From the NCBI GenBank assembly GCA_022432975.1, contig CM039502.1, positions 9,946,060-10,010,059 of the forward strand: a stretch of 64,000 nucleotides of DNA. The letters are read 5' to 3'. Origin of the DNA: Begonia masoniana. Its lineage: Eukaryota; Streptophyta; Magnoliopsida; Cucurbitales; Begoniaceae. Numbering within the stretch: the stretch's first letter is position 1; every line of letters begins with the position of its first letter. Below the pieces are notes generated by a model. It worked only from the letters and a program-made list of their open reading frames with translations. It did not search any database and was not told where the DNA came from. Below, in pieces: positions 53,095 through 64,000 of the stretch. Both the position numbers and the translations under genes were made by a program.

Positions 53095-54180
53095 GGGTAA
53101 AATGCAATTTGGCCCCTACAACTAGGTGAAAAGGACAATTTGCACCGTAAACTCGAATAATTGGCAAAAACAATCTTAATGTATTGATAATGGACAATTT
53201 ACCCCCTACCGTCTTATTTTCAATTAAGTTGTCACGTTTTTTTAATGTGTCCAATTTTTCTTCCCTAAATGCCCCTACACTTGAGTCAGAACCGGAACGA
53301 ACCGGTTCAGTTCACTAATTAGATTTTTTTTTTTTAAATTCTAAGTTCGATATTCACTTCTCCATAAATAGATATGCAGCAATTAAGAAATACTGTAAAA
53401 AAATAAAATCCATCAAAATGGAAGAGCTTGATTAGCCGAGCTCGAATTAGGAAGATCACGAAATACCTGTTTTCAGGGTGGATGACAAGGCCATTGGAGA
53501 AGTCCTTGATGCCATTGATGAAGCTCTCGCGGCAAAACTTTCTTTTCGTCGACTCCGTCCTTAACTCGTTCTCTATCAGATGAAATCGGCTTCCTCTCGA
53601 AGACTTTATCCCCTCTCTCACTTCCTCCACTTCGTACTCTCCCTCCTCCCCCTCTAGATTGGTCATTTGCTTCTCAAAAGCAGTAGAAAAATCATGAATT
53701 TGATTGTCTTCCACAGATGATGAATAGAAGAAGAGCAAAAATAATCAATCAATTAGAATAAGGACTTCTCCACATCTGAAGTCAATACAATCGTCGCCTC
53801 TTCGCATTCTAGTCTCCTCTTCAATTCACTTGCTCCTCAGAGGAGCCGCATAAAAATGCTATTTCAATTTTTTTTTTTTGATTCAGCAAAGTGAGGAGCA
53901 GGGTGAACTAAATATCCAACTTTGGGTTTTTTTAAAAAAATCTGATTAGTGAACTGAACCGGTTCGTTCCGGTTCTGAACCAGTTTGGACTCAAGTGCAG
54001 GGGTATTTCGGAAAGAAAATATAGATACGTGAAAAAAACGTGACAATTTAACAGAAAATAGGACTGTAGGGGGTAAATTGCCAATTATCAATACATTGAG
54101 GTTGTTTTTACCTATTATCCGAGTTTACAGTGTAAATTGCTCTTTTCACCTAGTTGTAGGGGCTAAATTGTACTTTACCA
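53095..54180. mobile_element. Pack-MULE with a captured potassium-channel exon
   Basis: 1,086 bp with long inverted arms (about 230-250 bp each): GGGTAAAATGCAATTTGGCC on the left and, reverse-complemented, TGGTAAAGTACAATTTAGCC on the right. Perfect 9-bp TSD TTTTTAAAA (53086-53094 and 54181-54189). No transposase is encoded. The centre carries host gene sequence (next entry), which makes it a Pack-MULE. Confidence 0.88.
53467..53738 (-). pseudogene. Captured first exon of a SKOR/GORK-like outward-rectifying K+ channel
   Basis: On the minus strand the frame reads EYEVEEVREGIKSSRGSRF, then FINGIKDFSNGLVIHPENR, and ends exactly at a splice donor, AACAG|GTATTTCG (donor at 53466). From family knowledge the cytosolic N-terminus of Arabidopsis SKOR has the same succession (D/E-YEV, R-GI--SRG-RF, INGI-D-S-G--VHP-NR). 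The real SKOR transmembrane part would start in the next exon, which is absent. The ATG at 53666 is the probable original start. As a fragment of at most 90 residues it cannot form a channel. Confidence 0.65.
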
Positions 54181-54189
54181 TTTTTAAAA

Positions 54190-54983
54190 ACCCACACGCA
54201 GGAGAGATCAGGTTCGGTTCGATTTTTAGTTTTTCTTATTTTCTTTTAATGATTTTTTAATTCTATAATAGTTTTTTGTTTATCCAATTTTGTTTTATTT
54301 TCTTTCTCATTTATTTTATTCTTAGTTTGTAATTTACCAATTTAACCTTTACATATAATATTTTATCTTTTTGAATTTTATTTATGGATCTTTTTATTTT
54401 CTTTTAATCTTTTTATTTATTTTAATGTTATTTTGTCGATTACTATTTTAAACCTTCAAATATAATATATTAATACATATTACTTTTTCATCCATATATA
54501 TGATAATTTTTTGTTTTTATCAAATACATATCTGACCAACTATTCGTATTTGTATTATGAATTATAATGATATATATTATATGTCATTTGTTTACATATT
54601 CACTATATCACTTTTGAAGGATCGTGACTATTCATCTTTTTTAATTTATTATGATGACATATATTAGACATGTCATATACTTATCATATTCTTTGTAGCG
54701 TTAATAATATTAAAAAGTGAACATGTAATTTTTCGTAATATACTGTAATAACACATGTCATATGTTTAATTTTTTTTACATTGTTTTTATGAATAGTTAA
54801 AACAAATTTATCTCTCAGTCAGTGTGCTATAGTGATACGTATTATACGATTAGCTAAAATTTTGTAATATTTTTCTAAAATTAATATTCTGTATTTTATG
54901 TAGTTTAACAAGAGTCAAACAACATCCACGTACATCACACTTGCACTTGGATCCAACTAGTATTAAAAAAACAGAAAAAGAAT
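54190..54983. other. AT-rich intergenic DNA
   Basis: Very AT-rich with many TTTTATT and CATATATT stretches and no gene, RNA or element boundary that I can support. Confidence 0.5.
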
Positions 54984-55298
54984 TGAGGGAGTAGAGGTGT
55001 ACAAAACCGACCGGGACCAAAGAACTGGACCAGAACCGACCTATTTGGTCCGGTGTCGGTTCTGGTCGAGTTTTAAAAAAAAAAAAAGAATTTCGATTCG
55101 GTTTTTGGGTTTAATGACAAAAACCCGAAAACTAAAACCGGACCACACAAAACAGAGAAAAGCCCTAATTTTCGTTCTGTTCTGTCGAAGTTCATTTCAG
55201 ACTTCAGAGGAGAGGAGAGGAGAGACTGTCTCGCTCGCCTACGCCGAAGCCGAATCCGAAGCCGAAGCCTTCAATCTGTCGTTCAATCTTCTATCTCA

Positions 55299-55331
<33 letters not shown>

Positions 55332-55639
55332 TACGCCTTCAATCTGAACCGGAGCTCTCTGAGACTCTGAGTAAGTACAGGTATTCCCTCCAGCTCATCG
55401 TGCGTACTTCGTATCATTCTACGTTGTCCTCTATTTTACGTTCATTATACTGCTGTTTTTGGGAGACTCTTCGGACGTGACCGAGAGCATTTGATTATGT
55501 TAGTTTTCCGAGCTACAACCTGCCAATCATCGGTTTTGTTGTGTTGTTTTGTGGGTGTTTCATTGCTGTTAATTTCGTGTTGCTCTTTACCTGAATTTTT
55601 CATCGTGTTGTTGTTAATTTCCGAGAGCATGTTTTTTTG

Positions 55640-55805
55640 CTGTTAATTTTGTGGGTGTTTGTTGCTGTTTTTCATCGTGTTTGTTGCTGTTTTTTTGCTG
55701 GTTTTTGTTGCTGTTTTTATTGTTGTTTTCCGTTGCTTTTGTTGTCCTCTATGGTTTTTGTTGCTGTTTTTCATCGTGTTTGTTGCTGTTTTTATTGTTG
55801 AAAGT
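55640..55805 (+). repeat. T-rich minisatellite
   Basis: Repeats of TTTGTTGCTGTTTTT with inserted CATCGTG and ATTGTTG words. The long valine/leucine/phenylalanine-rich frames crossing it (55651-56052) follow from composition and are not genes. Confidence 0.7.
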
Positions 55806-56073
55806 TTGTTTTATGTTTTTGAAAACAAAAAGTTGTTCTCTGTTATTACTTATTATTGCAGTCGTCTTTGAAAACACAAGTTCTGATAACAGTCAGAACA
55901 TATTTTCTTCTTTCGTTTTTTTTCTCACCATCTTCTTCTTTCCTTTTTCTCTCTCTCTAGCCAATTTTCCCATAATTTCTCTCGGCCAAGCCCTAGTTGC
56001 TTCCTCAATTTTCTTTATTTCCAGTTTCCACTGCTCTGTTGACAAAAATTAAAGTTTCTTTTGAAATTTTTTA

Positions 56074-56921
56074 GGGTAATTATCGATTTGAACCCTGTAC
56101 TATACACGTTTTTTCAATTCGGCCCCTGTACTATAAAAACAGGCGAACCAAACCCTGTACTTTGATTCTGTTATCAGTTTTGACCTTTTATCAACAATTT
56201 TATTAAACCTTCATTGAAAAAACTAACAAACGATTTTGGATTCAGTTGAAATTTTTATCACATGTTCACTACTTAATGAGAAGATAACATGAAAATTTTC
56301 GTAATTTTTTAACACATGTACGATTTATTGAAATTTTATTTTAGTATTTTATAAAAATATTATAATAAATCATACAAATTTTAGAAAATCACGAAACTTT
56401 TTTTATTATCTACCCATGATAAGTTGAACATGTGGAAAAGTTTTCAAATAAATCAAATATTGTTTGGTATTTTTTTAAAAATTAATTTATAAAGTAAAGA
56501 AGAAATTGATATTAATTTAAAAAAATACCAAAATATATTGGATTTATTTGAAACTTTTGCCAGATGTTCACCATATTATGGGTAGATAATAGAAAAATTT
56601 GCGTAATTTGTTAAAACTGGTATGATTTATTATAATATTTTTAAAAAATACTAAAATAAAATTACAATAAATTATAGATGTGTTAAAAAATCATGAAAAT
56701 TCCAAGATTATCTTCTCATTAAGTAATGAACATGTGGTAAAACTTTCAACTGAATTTACGGTCGTTTGGAAGTTTTTTCAATGAGGGTTTAATGAAATTG
56801 TTGATAGAAGGTCAAAACTGATAACAGAATCAAAGTACAGGGTTCGGTTTGCCGGTTTTTTTTGTACAGGGGCCGAATTGACAAAACGTGTAGAGTACAA
56901 GGTTCAAATCGATAATTTCCC
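56074..56921. mobile_element. Mutator-type MITE nested in the hAT element
   Basis: 848 bp with inverted arms of roughly 200 bp: GGGTAATTATCGATTTGAAC on the left and, reverse-complemented, GGGAAATTATCGATTTGAAC on the right. Perfect 9-bp TSD AATTTTTTA (56065-56073 and 56922-56930). The arms carry CCCTGTACT and GGCCCCTGTAC words. No coding sequence. Confidence 0.9.
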
Positions 56922-57104
56922 AATTTTTTATTAAAAAAATATTTTTTAATGGAAAAACCGGAACTGGAACCAAAATTCTGGTCCGGTCCTTAAAAAAATT
57001 TTGATGGTACCGGTCCTAAAAAATGAAAACCGAATATTATTGGTCCGGTCTTAATTTTTTTCAAAACCGGACCGGACTGTACCATGTACACCCCTATGAG
57101 GGAG

Positions 57105-57461
57105 CACTTGACTTATTTTCTCTTTTATCCGGCTGAACCGAACCGGACGCAAAAATATCTTGTGACAAGGTCTTCTTTACCGGCTTACTTTCTGTTCGAC
57201 CTATTATTTCCCCTAGCTGCCGTCCTTATTTGCTCTTTTCCTTCTCTCCTTTCTGCCCGACCTCCGCAGCTTACAGGTACTCTCCCTCCCTCTCTCTCTC
57301 TCTGCATCTCCATCTCTTTCGATCTCTGTACATGTGTGTTTATATATTTATGTCGGTGCGTCTTTATGTGTTGAACTCTTTCCGCTACACTCTTATTTGG
57401 GAGATTTGTTCAAGGAGCTCATTCTTACCTTTTCATTTTCTTTTTATTCTTTGCAGCAACA
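57105..57461 (+). promoter_or_regulatory. Short promoter and 5' leader of the Pescadillo gene
   Basis: Only 357 bp lie between the hAT element and the ATG. A leader intron is likely: CTTACAG|GTACTC at 57277 and TTTGCAG ending at 57456. The CT microsatellite (57282-57303) lies just inside this intron. The core promoter must then lie in about 57105-57220 or within the hAT element. Confidence 0.5.
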
Positions 57462-60400
57462 ATGAAGAAAGGCACAGGAAAGAAGAAGCATTACAGACCT
57501 TCAGTAAGCTTGAATTCGCTGCCATCTCATATTCAGTTTCAATTTTATCCTTATCGCGAACTTTACTGAAACTTTCTCACCGAATGATAAAACTATGCAT
57601 TATATGTTGATTTGTGCGATTTTTATTTGGCGATAAAAGATATATTGAAGTTGCTTTTTGGATAATTCCAGGGAAAGAAAAAGGAGGGCAACGCTGCCAG
57701 ATATGTCACCAGGTCGCAGGCTGTGAAGCAGCTGCAAGTCAGTCTCCCAGTATTCAGGTACGTCTTGTTTGAACGGTTGATATAAAAAATTCACGAATCG
57801 CTTTCTTCTAAGATTTAGGATGCTAGCGAACATATATTTTGTAAGACGTAAACAACTTTTTCATTAGCTCTCTAGTCCTACTCAGTTTTGAGTTAAAACC
57901 ATTACTTTTTGAAGATTTGGATAGAAGGTTCATTCTCGTGAATTTCTTGTTTTTGTTGGTAAATTATATTAATCTCATTTCACACGTAGAATTTGTTTTT
58001 TGAGATTGAAATAATTATGTTGATGTTATATATATGTATCAAGTTGGATATTTATGCTTTTGCTTTTATATTTGTTGATCATTTTGATCTAGTCCTACTC
58101 AGTTTTGAGTTAAAACCATTACTTTTTGAAGATTTGGATAGAAGGTTCATTCTCATGAATTTCTTGTTTTTGTTGGTAAATTATATTAATCTCATTTCAC
58201 ACATGGAATTTGTTTCTTGAGATTGAAATAATTATGTTGATGTATATATTTGTATCAAGTTGGATATTTATGCTTTTGTTTTTATATTTGTTGATCATTT
58301 TGATCTGTGTGTAATTGATCACTCTGACATAGGCACGAAGCATTGCAGGTTGAAGCTGAATTTAAATTAAGTTGTTATTAGATGCTTACTGTTGATAAAC
58401 ATATCGCTAGATAAGATACAGTCATCATACACTTTATATGGACATTCTACTTCTTAATTTATAGTAGTTTTATTCTTTCAACCTGCCAGAAAGCTATGCA
58501 TCTTCAAAGGCGTGTTTCCTCGTGAGCCAAAGAAGAAAGTGAAGGGCAACCACCACACTTATTATCACTTGAAGGATGTTGCTTTCATTCAACATGAACC
58601 ACTATTGGAGAAATTAAGAGATATTAGAGCATATGACAAGAAAGTTCACAAAGCCGAGGTAAAGAAAAACCCAGAACGTGCAACTTTTCTCAAAGCTCGC
58701 AGGCCGACATATGCATTAGATAGAATGATACGAGAGAGGTTTGTTATGTCCATGTGGTGTTTTCTTTGTTTGCAACACAAAGTTAGAAGCCTCTTTGATT
58801 TCTCCTATAAAGTCATTACGGTTACTTGGCAATTTAGGTATCCCAAATTTGTCGATGCACTCAGAGATTTGGATGATTGTCTGTCAATGGTCCACCTCTT
58901 TGCGGCATTACCTTCACGAGAGAGCCTTAAGATTGAACCCAAGCTCGTGCACACATGTCGAAGGTAGTTATCTAATATGTTTAAAAAAAAGTGGGTTAAC
59001 TGATTTTTTTTTTCTTTTTTTTTTTTTTTTTTTGGATTTATACCATCCACATGAAGATTTTGTGGCTGTTTGTGCAAAATATTTTGAGATAATCTGCAAT
59101 GTTTATTTTTTTGGTAGGTTGAGTCATGAATGGCAAGCATATATTTCGCGAACTCATAAGCTGCGAAAAGTTTTTGTTTCTGTGAAAGGGATATATTTCC
59201 AGGTATCACTGTACTCTATCTTTTATTGCATGAAGCTCAACTGGCATTTCTACGTTTAGTTCACTTTAGATGCTGGTGCTTTTGTGCAGGCTGAGGTTGA
59301 AGGTCAAAAGATTACATGGATTACTCCTCATTTACTGCATCAAGTGTTATCTGATGATGTTGATTTCACTGTTATCCTGAACTTCATTGAATTCTATGAG
59401 GTGAAATTGTTATCCTGTCTGACCTACTTTTTCTCTGTTTGCATTAACTTGCTATTACATATTCTATGATGACTCTCCCCGTATGCATTTCCCTCAGAAG
59501 ACAGAAGAGTTCTATAGTAGTTGGAACAAGGGATTTTTATATGAGTTAAACTTCAGTTGGAATTTTGAGCTTCACTTCTTTAACTTGTTGATAACTTTGT
59601 CCACTTCATATGGTAATATGTAAATAATAAAGAGGGAGGGATGAATGCCTTTTAAATCAAGAGAAATAAAGATAAAGCAGTTGAAGTTTTAGCTACTAAC
59701 AAATAGTTGGATTAGATGGCATATTAGGCTGCTGCCTTTACATATCGATTTTTCAACGTTGATGACATAGTTGGTATTCTTAATTCATTTTTTATAAGTG
59801 CTTCACATAAACGAGTATAACTTTATTTTGATAAATGTTGTTCTTTTTTTGTTTTTTCTTGGTTCTTCTCTTATCTTTTTTTAATTTCTCCAGACTCTTC
59901 TATCTTTTGTGAATTTTCATCTTTATCACTTGATAAATATGATGTATCCTCCAATTCTTGACCCTCGACTGGAAGCTCTTGCTGCAGGTATTCTTCTTAT
60001 AGACCATATGCTAAATAAATAAAATTTCCACTTAATTAGATTTCTACAAGCAAGTATTCTGTTTTAACTTTTTCACTACTCTGCTACAGATCTTTATGCG
60101 TTGTCTAGATACTTTGACGCTAACTCTAGACTCACCATAGTGGATCCTAAAGTGTCCAGTTTGACTGGATCCGATCTAGTTGAGAACCAAGAGAGGTCCG
60201 ACTTGAGGCTTGCTCAGCTTCAACATCAACTTTCCAGCAGTGAACCTGGTGCTTTAATGCACCTTGTTGAAGATGCTGCGGTTAATGATGATGAAGATGA
60301 TGAAGAGACGAAAGAGTGTAAAAAACTTTTCAAGAACATGAAATTCTTCTTGAGTCGTGAGGTAACATTAGAGTTGATTGCTACCATTTACATAACTGGC

Positions 60401-62309
60401 TGTTGTTATGCTACTTTTCTGTTTTTTTCATGGCCACTTGGATTTTTCCTTTCTAGAGAAATTGGATTGAATGAAATTTTGCCGCTAAAAATTTGAAATA
60501 GGACTGCAGAAAATTGAAATAATACTAATTGATTTAAGTGTGAGAAGGATAACTTCTTTGTATGTTAGGTGGTATGTTTCAGTTTTTGGTTTGGAAGGTC
60601 TCCAATAAAAAAGAACTACAGCATACCATTTCCTCTGTAAAAATAAATTATCAGCCACATGCATGAAATATTTATTATTTGATCTTTATCAACCTATCAC
60701 TACGTACAGGTTCCTAGAGAGTCATTGCTTTTTGTGATCCCCTCATTTGGTGGTATGGTTTCTTGGGAGGGTGAAGGAGGCCCATTTGAGGAAGCTGATG
60801 AGAGCATTACACATCAGGTTTGTGTCTAAACATAATATCCTGGTGAAATTATATAATTGAGGCTTATGGGTTTTAATGTGTTTCTTATGTACAGATTGTT
60901 GACAGGCCGACTCAAGTTCATAAGTTTCTTTCAAGAGATTACGTTCAACCACAATGGGTCTTTGATTGTGTAAATGCACGTATCATTTTACCAACTGAGG
61001 GCTATTTGGTGGGAAGGTATTTCATTTGTTCTTTCTACTTCATTATTCCTTTTGTGTTCAAGTTGCCAACTTCAGCATTTTGTTGCAATTTAATGCCATA
61101 GTTCTAAATTTGTACTTTTTAATTTGATTTTCTAAAATCCTTTTAAATTGTGTTTATATGCACTCAAATTTGTAATTTTAACGTGCTACTCCATATGCCA
61201 CTTTTCCTTAATACTTACTATTTTATTACCAAATGGACGCTCTGGCATACATTTTCCAGTCGAGGCCAATTCTTAATTTGGATAATGCCTCTCTACTTTT
61301 GTAAATAATTGTAAGACACTTCATGTTTTGTTGTTCTCAGGATACCCCCACCACATTTATCGCCGTTTGTTGACAATGAGGAAGAAGGCTATGTTCCAGA
61401 TTATGCTGAGACCATTAAACGCTTGCAAGCTGCAACGAAAACTGAGGTATTACCATTTCCAGGTATGGGGAAGGAGGATTTGGAGGATCCTCAAAGTTTA
61501 TTGGTGGAAGGTGTTATCAATAGGGTCGAGGCCAAAGAGGCTGCTGAGAAAAAGAAAAAGGTAGGGAAGCTATCCAATAATATTTTACATTATAATGTCT
61601 TCATTTCCATGTAAAAATTTAATGCCTGTTTCTAACAATATATGTTAATTAATACAGATGATGGCTCTTGAACGACAGTATCACGATGAGTTGAAAATGG
61701 AGCTTGAGGGTGTTCAATATTCTTCATCTTTGTCTGAAAAACAGGCATCTGGTGTGGAAGCGGAGGCTAGGGAAGAGTCTCTTGAAGATCCTCAACAAGT
61801 TGCAAAGGATTATGACAAGCTGTCAACAGTCTTAATGTCACGGAAAAAGAGGAAAATTTATGAAGCTATGCAGGTAATGTCGTTGTCCTAAGTTTTTGTC
61901 TTCTTATAGTACCATTGGAAAGATTATAATTACAATCAACTCGAAGAAATACCTTTTTTCTATCATCAGAAGAAAAATCATCCTACTGAAGTAAATATGT
62001 TCAACTCAAAACAGTTTCAATAATTCGTATGATAAATAATTGAATGTACTTGAACATTTTAAAGCCTGTTTGTGGTCAAGGCTAGTGTCCTTCGCTTGTT
62101 ATAAGATATAGATAGAACAAGTACATTGAAATGTGTGTGTATCTATATTGCATAATGAAGTCCAATGCTCTTTAGTTTGTGTTTGACTATATAGTTCATT
62201 TACAAATCTAATCTCTCTTCGTTAGATTGGCAAGCAGCGGAAGACTACTGATACGAATAAGCTCAAGGAACGAAAGAAAAAACTGGCTGATGCTCAAAAA
62301 TCCAGGTAG
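57462..62309 (+). CDS. PES: Pescadillo homologue (ribosome biogenesis, BRCT protein)
   Basis: Thirteen exons: 57462-57503, 57672-57757, 58490-58738, 58838-58963, 59118-59202, 59290-59400, 59894-59987, 60090-60361, 60710-60817, 60895-61016, 61341-61560, 61658-61873, 62226-62309. All are GT-AG with consistent phases; 604 residues, the normal size for plant Pescadillo. Order: basic start [20 protein letters not shown], Pescadillo N-domain to about 280 ([54 protein letters not shown]), an acidic patch near 333 ([11 protein letters not shown]), a BRCT domain about 342-437 ([33 protein letters not shown]), then a Lys/Glu-rich coiled tail. PES acts in the nucleolus with BOP1 and WDR12 (PeBoW) in maturation of the large-subunit rRNAs. 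No stops or shifts. Intron 2 has a 217-bp tandem duplication. Confidence 0.96.
57872..58306 (+). repeat. 217-bp tandem duplication in Pescadillo intron 2
   Basis: CTAGTCCTACTCAGTTTTGA occurs at 57872 and again at 58089, and the two 217-bp copies stay aligned to about 58306 with few differences. It contains no exon sequence. Confidence 0.85.
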
Positions 62310-62887
62310 AGTTGAACTGACTCGGGTACTAGAATTTATTAGAGAGCAGGTTGATCTATTTGAGGAACTAAAGATCTGTGATCCCAACACATATGTAGTG
62401 AAAATTTTCTATACTAAATCATATGTTATAATATTTTAATGTTAGGTTTGTCTTTCTTTCTGCCTAAATTAATTTAATTGCTCAAGTTTCAACAAAATCA
62501 GTTAATGTCCAATTCTTTTGGTTACACTGAATTATAATGTGTTTTTCAATTCTAATATCAAATAATTTTTGTTGTCAATTCGAACATCAAACTATATACG
62601 GTTGTTAATTTGAATCAGTCTAAAAATATCTTAAAAAATAAAATTTTTAATTTAATACTCGATTTACTCTAGGAAATCAAACCTGTCTGAATTAGAATAT
62701 CCTTATAATCCTTGAGCTTTTGGTGAAAAGTTGAGGTTTACGAATGTGTTTTTCGAAGTAGAGTAATGGCAGTCAGTCAGAATTTGTACCCAAATCCAAG
62801 TGTTTTACACAGAAATCACCAATTTAACTAGTGTAAATTATATACGTGTGACTCCAACTCTACAATCTCTAATGGCGGATGAGATTT
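62310..62887. other. 3' flank of the Pescadillo gene
   Basis: Probable 3' untranslated region to about 62450, then AT-rich DNA. 62718-62772 is one copy of a direct repeat whose partner is at 63201-63256, on the other side of the SEP2 fragment. Confidence 0.5.
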
Positions 62888-63182
62888 CTATATCTCTTTC
62901 ACATGCCCAAAATCATTGGTTTCTGGCGCTGGAGAAGAGAACCACGCGAAGATTGTAGCGAAGACCACCGCTCCCAAACAAGCTCCTCCTGCTTCTGTGA
63001 TTCCTTCCAACTCCAGCTGCATAGAGAGATTATGAATCGTGCAATGAGAAACAGAGAGGGCTCACCATCGCGAGTCGACCGGAGGTGATCTCCAAGTCCT
63101 GGCTGTTCTTTGAGCTCTCTATGTAATCGGAGAGAGTTGCAAAGAACGACAATACGACGCTGGAGTCTCTCCTCGTCTTCAT
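62888..63182 (-). pseudogene. Stress enhanced protein 2 (SEP2)-like fragment, broken
   Basis: On the minus strand from ATG 63182 the frame reads MKTRRDSSVV then LSFFATLSDYIESSKNSQDL and SGRLAM. It then loses the frame through about 49 bases that include a stop, and resumes as LELEGITEAGGACLGAVVFA then TIFAWFSS before a new stop (62888-62890). From family knowledge the FFATLSDYIESSK and SGRLAM pieces are characteristic of SEP2, a thylakoid light-harvesting-like protein with two chlorophyll-binding helices. The transit peptide, most of helix 1 and the C-terminus are missing, so this is a pseudogene piece. Confidence 0.75.
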
Positions 63183-64000
63183 CGTTTCCCCTCCGTACAA
63201 TTTTGATGAAAGTTAAGGTTTAACGATTATGTTTTTCAAAGCAGAGCAATGACAGTGCCAAAAAGTTATTGGTAACTCGAATAGGTTTAACGATTATGTT
63301 TTTATTATCCTAGTTCAGATTGGTTCGATTTCTGAGGTAAATCTAACGTTAAATTAGAAATTTTATTTTTTTGAGTATTTTCAAATTTGTTTAATTTGGT
63401 AATAGTGCATGTATATTTCGATATTTGAATTGACGAAAAAATTATTTGATATTTGAATTAAAAAACACTTTATAATTAAGTGTTTTTTTTTATCTTTACC
63501 TTATTTTTTATTATCAATAGTCTAATATTGTATATTGATTAATGATACTTATTATTAGTGCTGTAGAATTATAATTGCAAAAATAAGAGATTATTTAAAA
63601 TAATTATTGAAAAATATAAATAGATAATGCATATAATATATTAATGAAAAAAAAAAATCTTAAACTAGAAAGTTAGTGATAAAATAAACTTTTACATTTG
63701 TTAATAAAACAAACTTTAAACTATTACATATTAACAAGTCAACCATCATGCTCTTAAACTCAATCCCGCTCGACCTATCTCTTTTAATTAAAAGTTTTAA
63801 CTTGAAGTGATAGAACCACTGTATTGAGGACCACAAAACCTCAGGGAACGCGTAATTAAGGACTGAGTAATGGTGTGATGATGTATAAGAAAACTTAACT
63901 TCAATCGATTTGTTCTAAATGAGTTGACTGTAAAGCAAATGCGGTTGAGGTTACAAGACTGTGGTTTTTAGAACCTATTCTATCATTTCCCATTCAGGTT
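63183..64000. other. AT-rich DNA at the window end
   Basis: 63201-63256 is the second copy of the direct repeat flanking the SEP2 fragment, and GGTTTAACGATTATGTTTTT occurs once more at 63283. 63668-63760 matches one arm of the inverted-repeat element at 34280. No gene is seen to the end. Confidence 0.45.

Larger units (their letters stand above)
54992..57096. mobile_element. hAT-like element upstream of the Pescadillo gene
   Basis: Ends TAGAGGTGTACAAAACCG and, reverse-complemented on the right, TAGGGGTGTACATGGTACAG. Perfect 8-bp TSD TGAGGGAG (54984-54991 and 57097-57104). The subterminal regions are full of GGTCCGG/CCGGACC units. It encodes no transposase. The interior has a leader-like segment (55130-55380, with a CT/GA-rich part, a CCGTCG microsatellite and a GAGTAAGTACAG donor-like site), a T-rich minisatellite (55640-55805) and a nested MITE (56074-56921). 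Confidence 0.87.

Noticed and set aside
55651..56052. Hydrophobic 133-residue frame that looks like a membrane protein
   Set aside because: Translation of a T-rich minisatellite inside a hAT element.

Overview
This is plant nuclear DNA, most likely from a eudicot. Genes have many small GT-AG introns, retrotransposon primer-binding sites match initiator tRNA-Met (TGGTATCAGAGC), and the recognisable genes belong to plant families. About two thirds of the window is transposable-element sequence stacked in nested layers. Many layers can be resolved because the target-site duplications (TSDs) are still readable.

Layout. 1-4248: repeat-rich DNA with one reverse-oriented solo LTR (446-2965, TSD AAACG). 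4249-12841: a decayed Ty3/gypsy chromovirus of Tekay/Del type (element A) with gag, protease, RT, RNase H, integrase and chromodomain. It is interrupted by a complete Cassandra TRIM (8130-8955, TSD TCATC) and a Cassandra solo LTR (10867-11242). 12842-22910: a second gypsy element (B) inserted in the 3' LTR of A. It carries inside it a complete non-coding LTR element (C, LARD type, 15450-22765, TSD CAGTC). 22911-23010: an assembly gap of exactly 100 N. 23011-23305: the 3' end of a raffinose synthase-family gene. 24747-28888: a solo LTR (TSD GCTCT) holding a second, internally deleted solo LTR (25815-27335, TSD CGAGG).

Gene island. 30385-33308 (+): a CCCH zinc-finger/RRM protein. 35115-38028 (+): a complete 10-exon WDR82/Swd2-like WD40 gene. 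38443-38913 (-): an H-form oleosin. 39230-52449: a long-TIR Mutator-like element (MULE) inserted about 320 bp upstream of the oleosin start. It carries a broken mudrA-type transposase (-) and a broken ORF of the plant 'Transposase_32' kind (+). Its transposase is split by a solo LTR (43922-49101, TSD GTTCA) that contains another solo LTR (45039-47603, TSD ATTTC). Its right TIR is split by a hAT element (50247-52164, TSD GCCAGAGG), itself split by a third Cassandra (50830-51768, TSD CTGTG). 53095-54180: a Pack-MULE with a captured SKOR-like potassium-channel first exon. 54992-57096: a second hAT-like element (TSD TGAGGGAG) holding a Mutator-type MITE. 57462-62309 (+): a complete 13-exon Pescadillo (PES) gene. 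62888-63182 (-): a broken stress-enhanced protein 2 (SEP2) fragment.

The best candidates for undescribed biology are in the LTRs. Three LTR families share a consensus splice-donor/acceptor pair bracketing a hypervariable minisatellite cassette. One family has a block of GATCG-rich palindromes and CTCTCTGGA hairpins at a constant distance from the LTR 3' end. All assignments are from reading the sequence; no searches were run.
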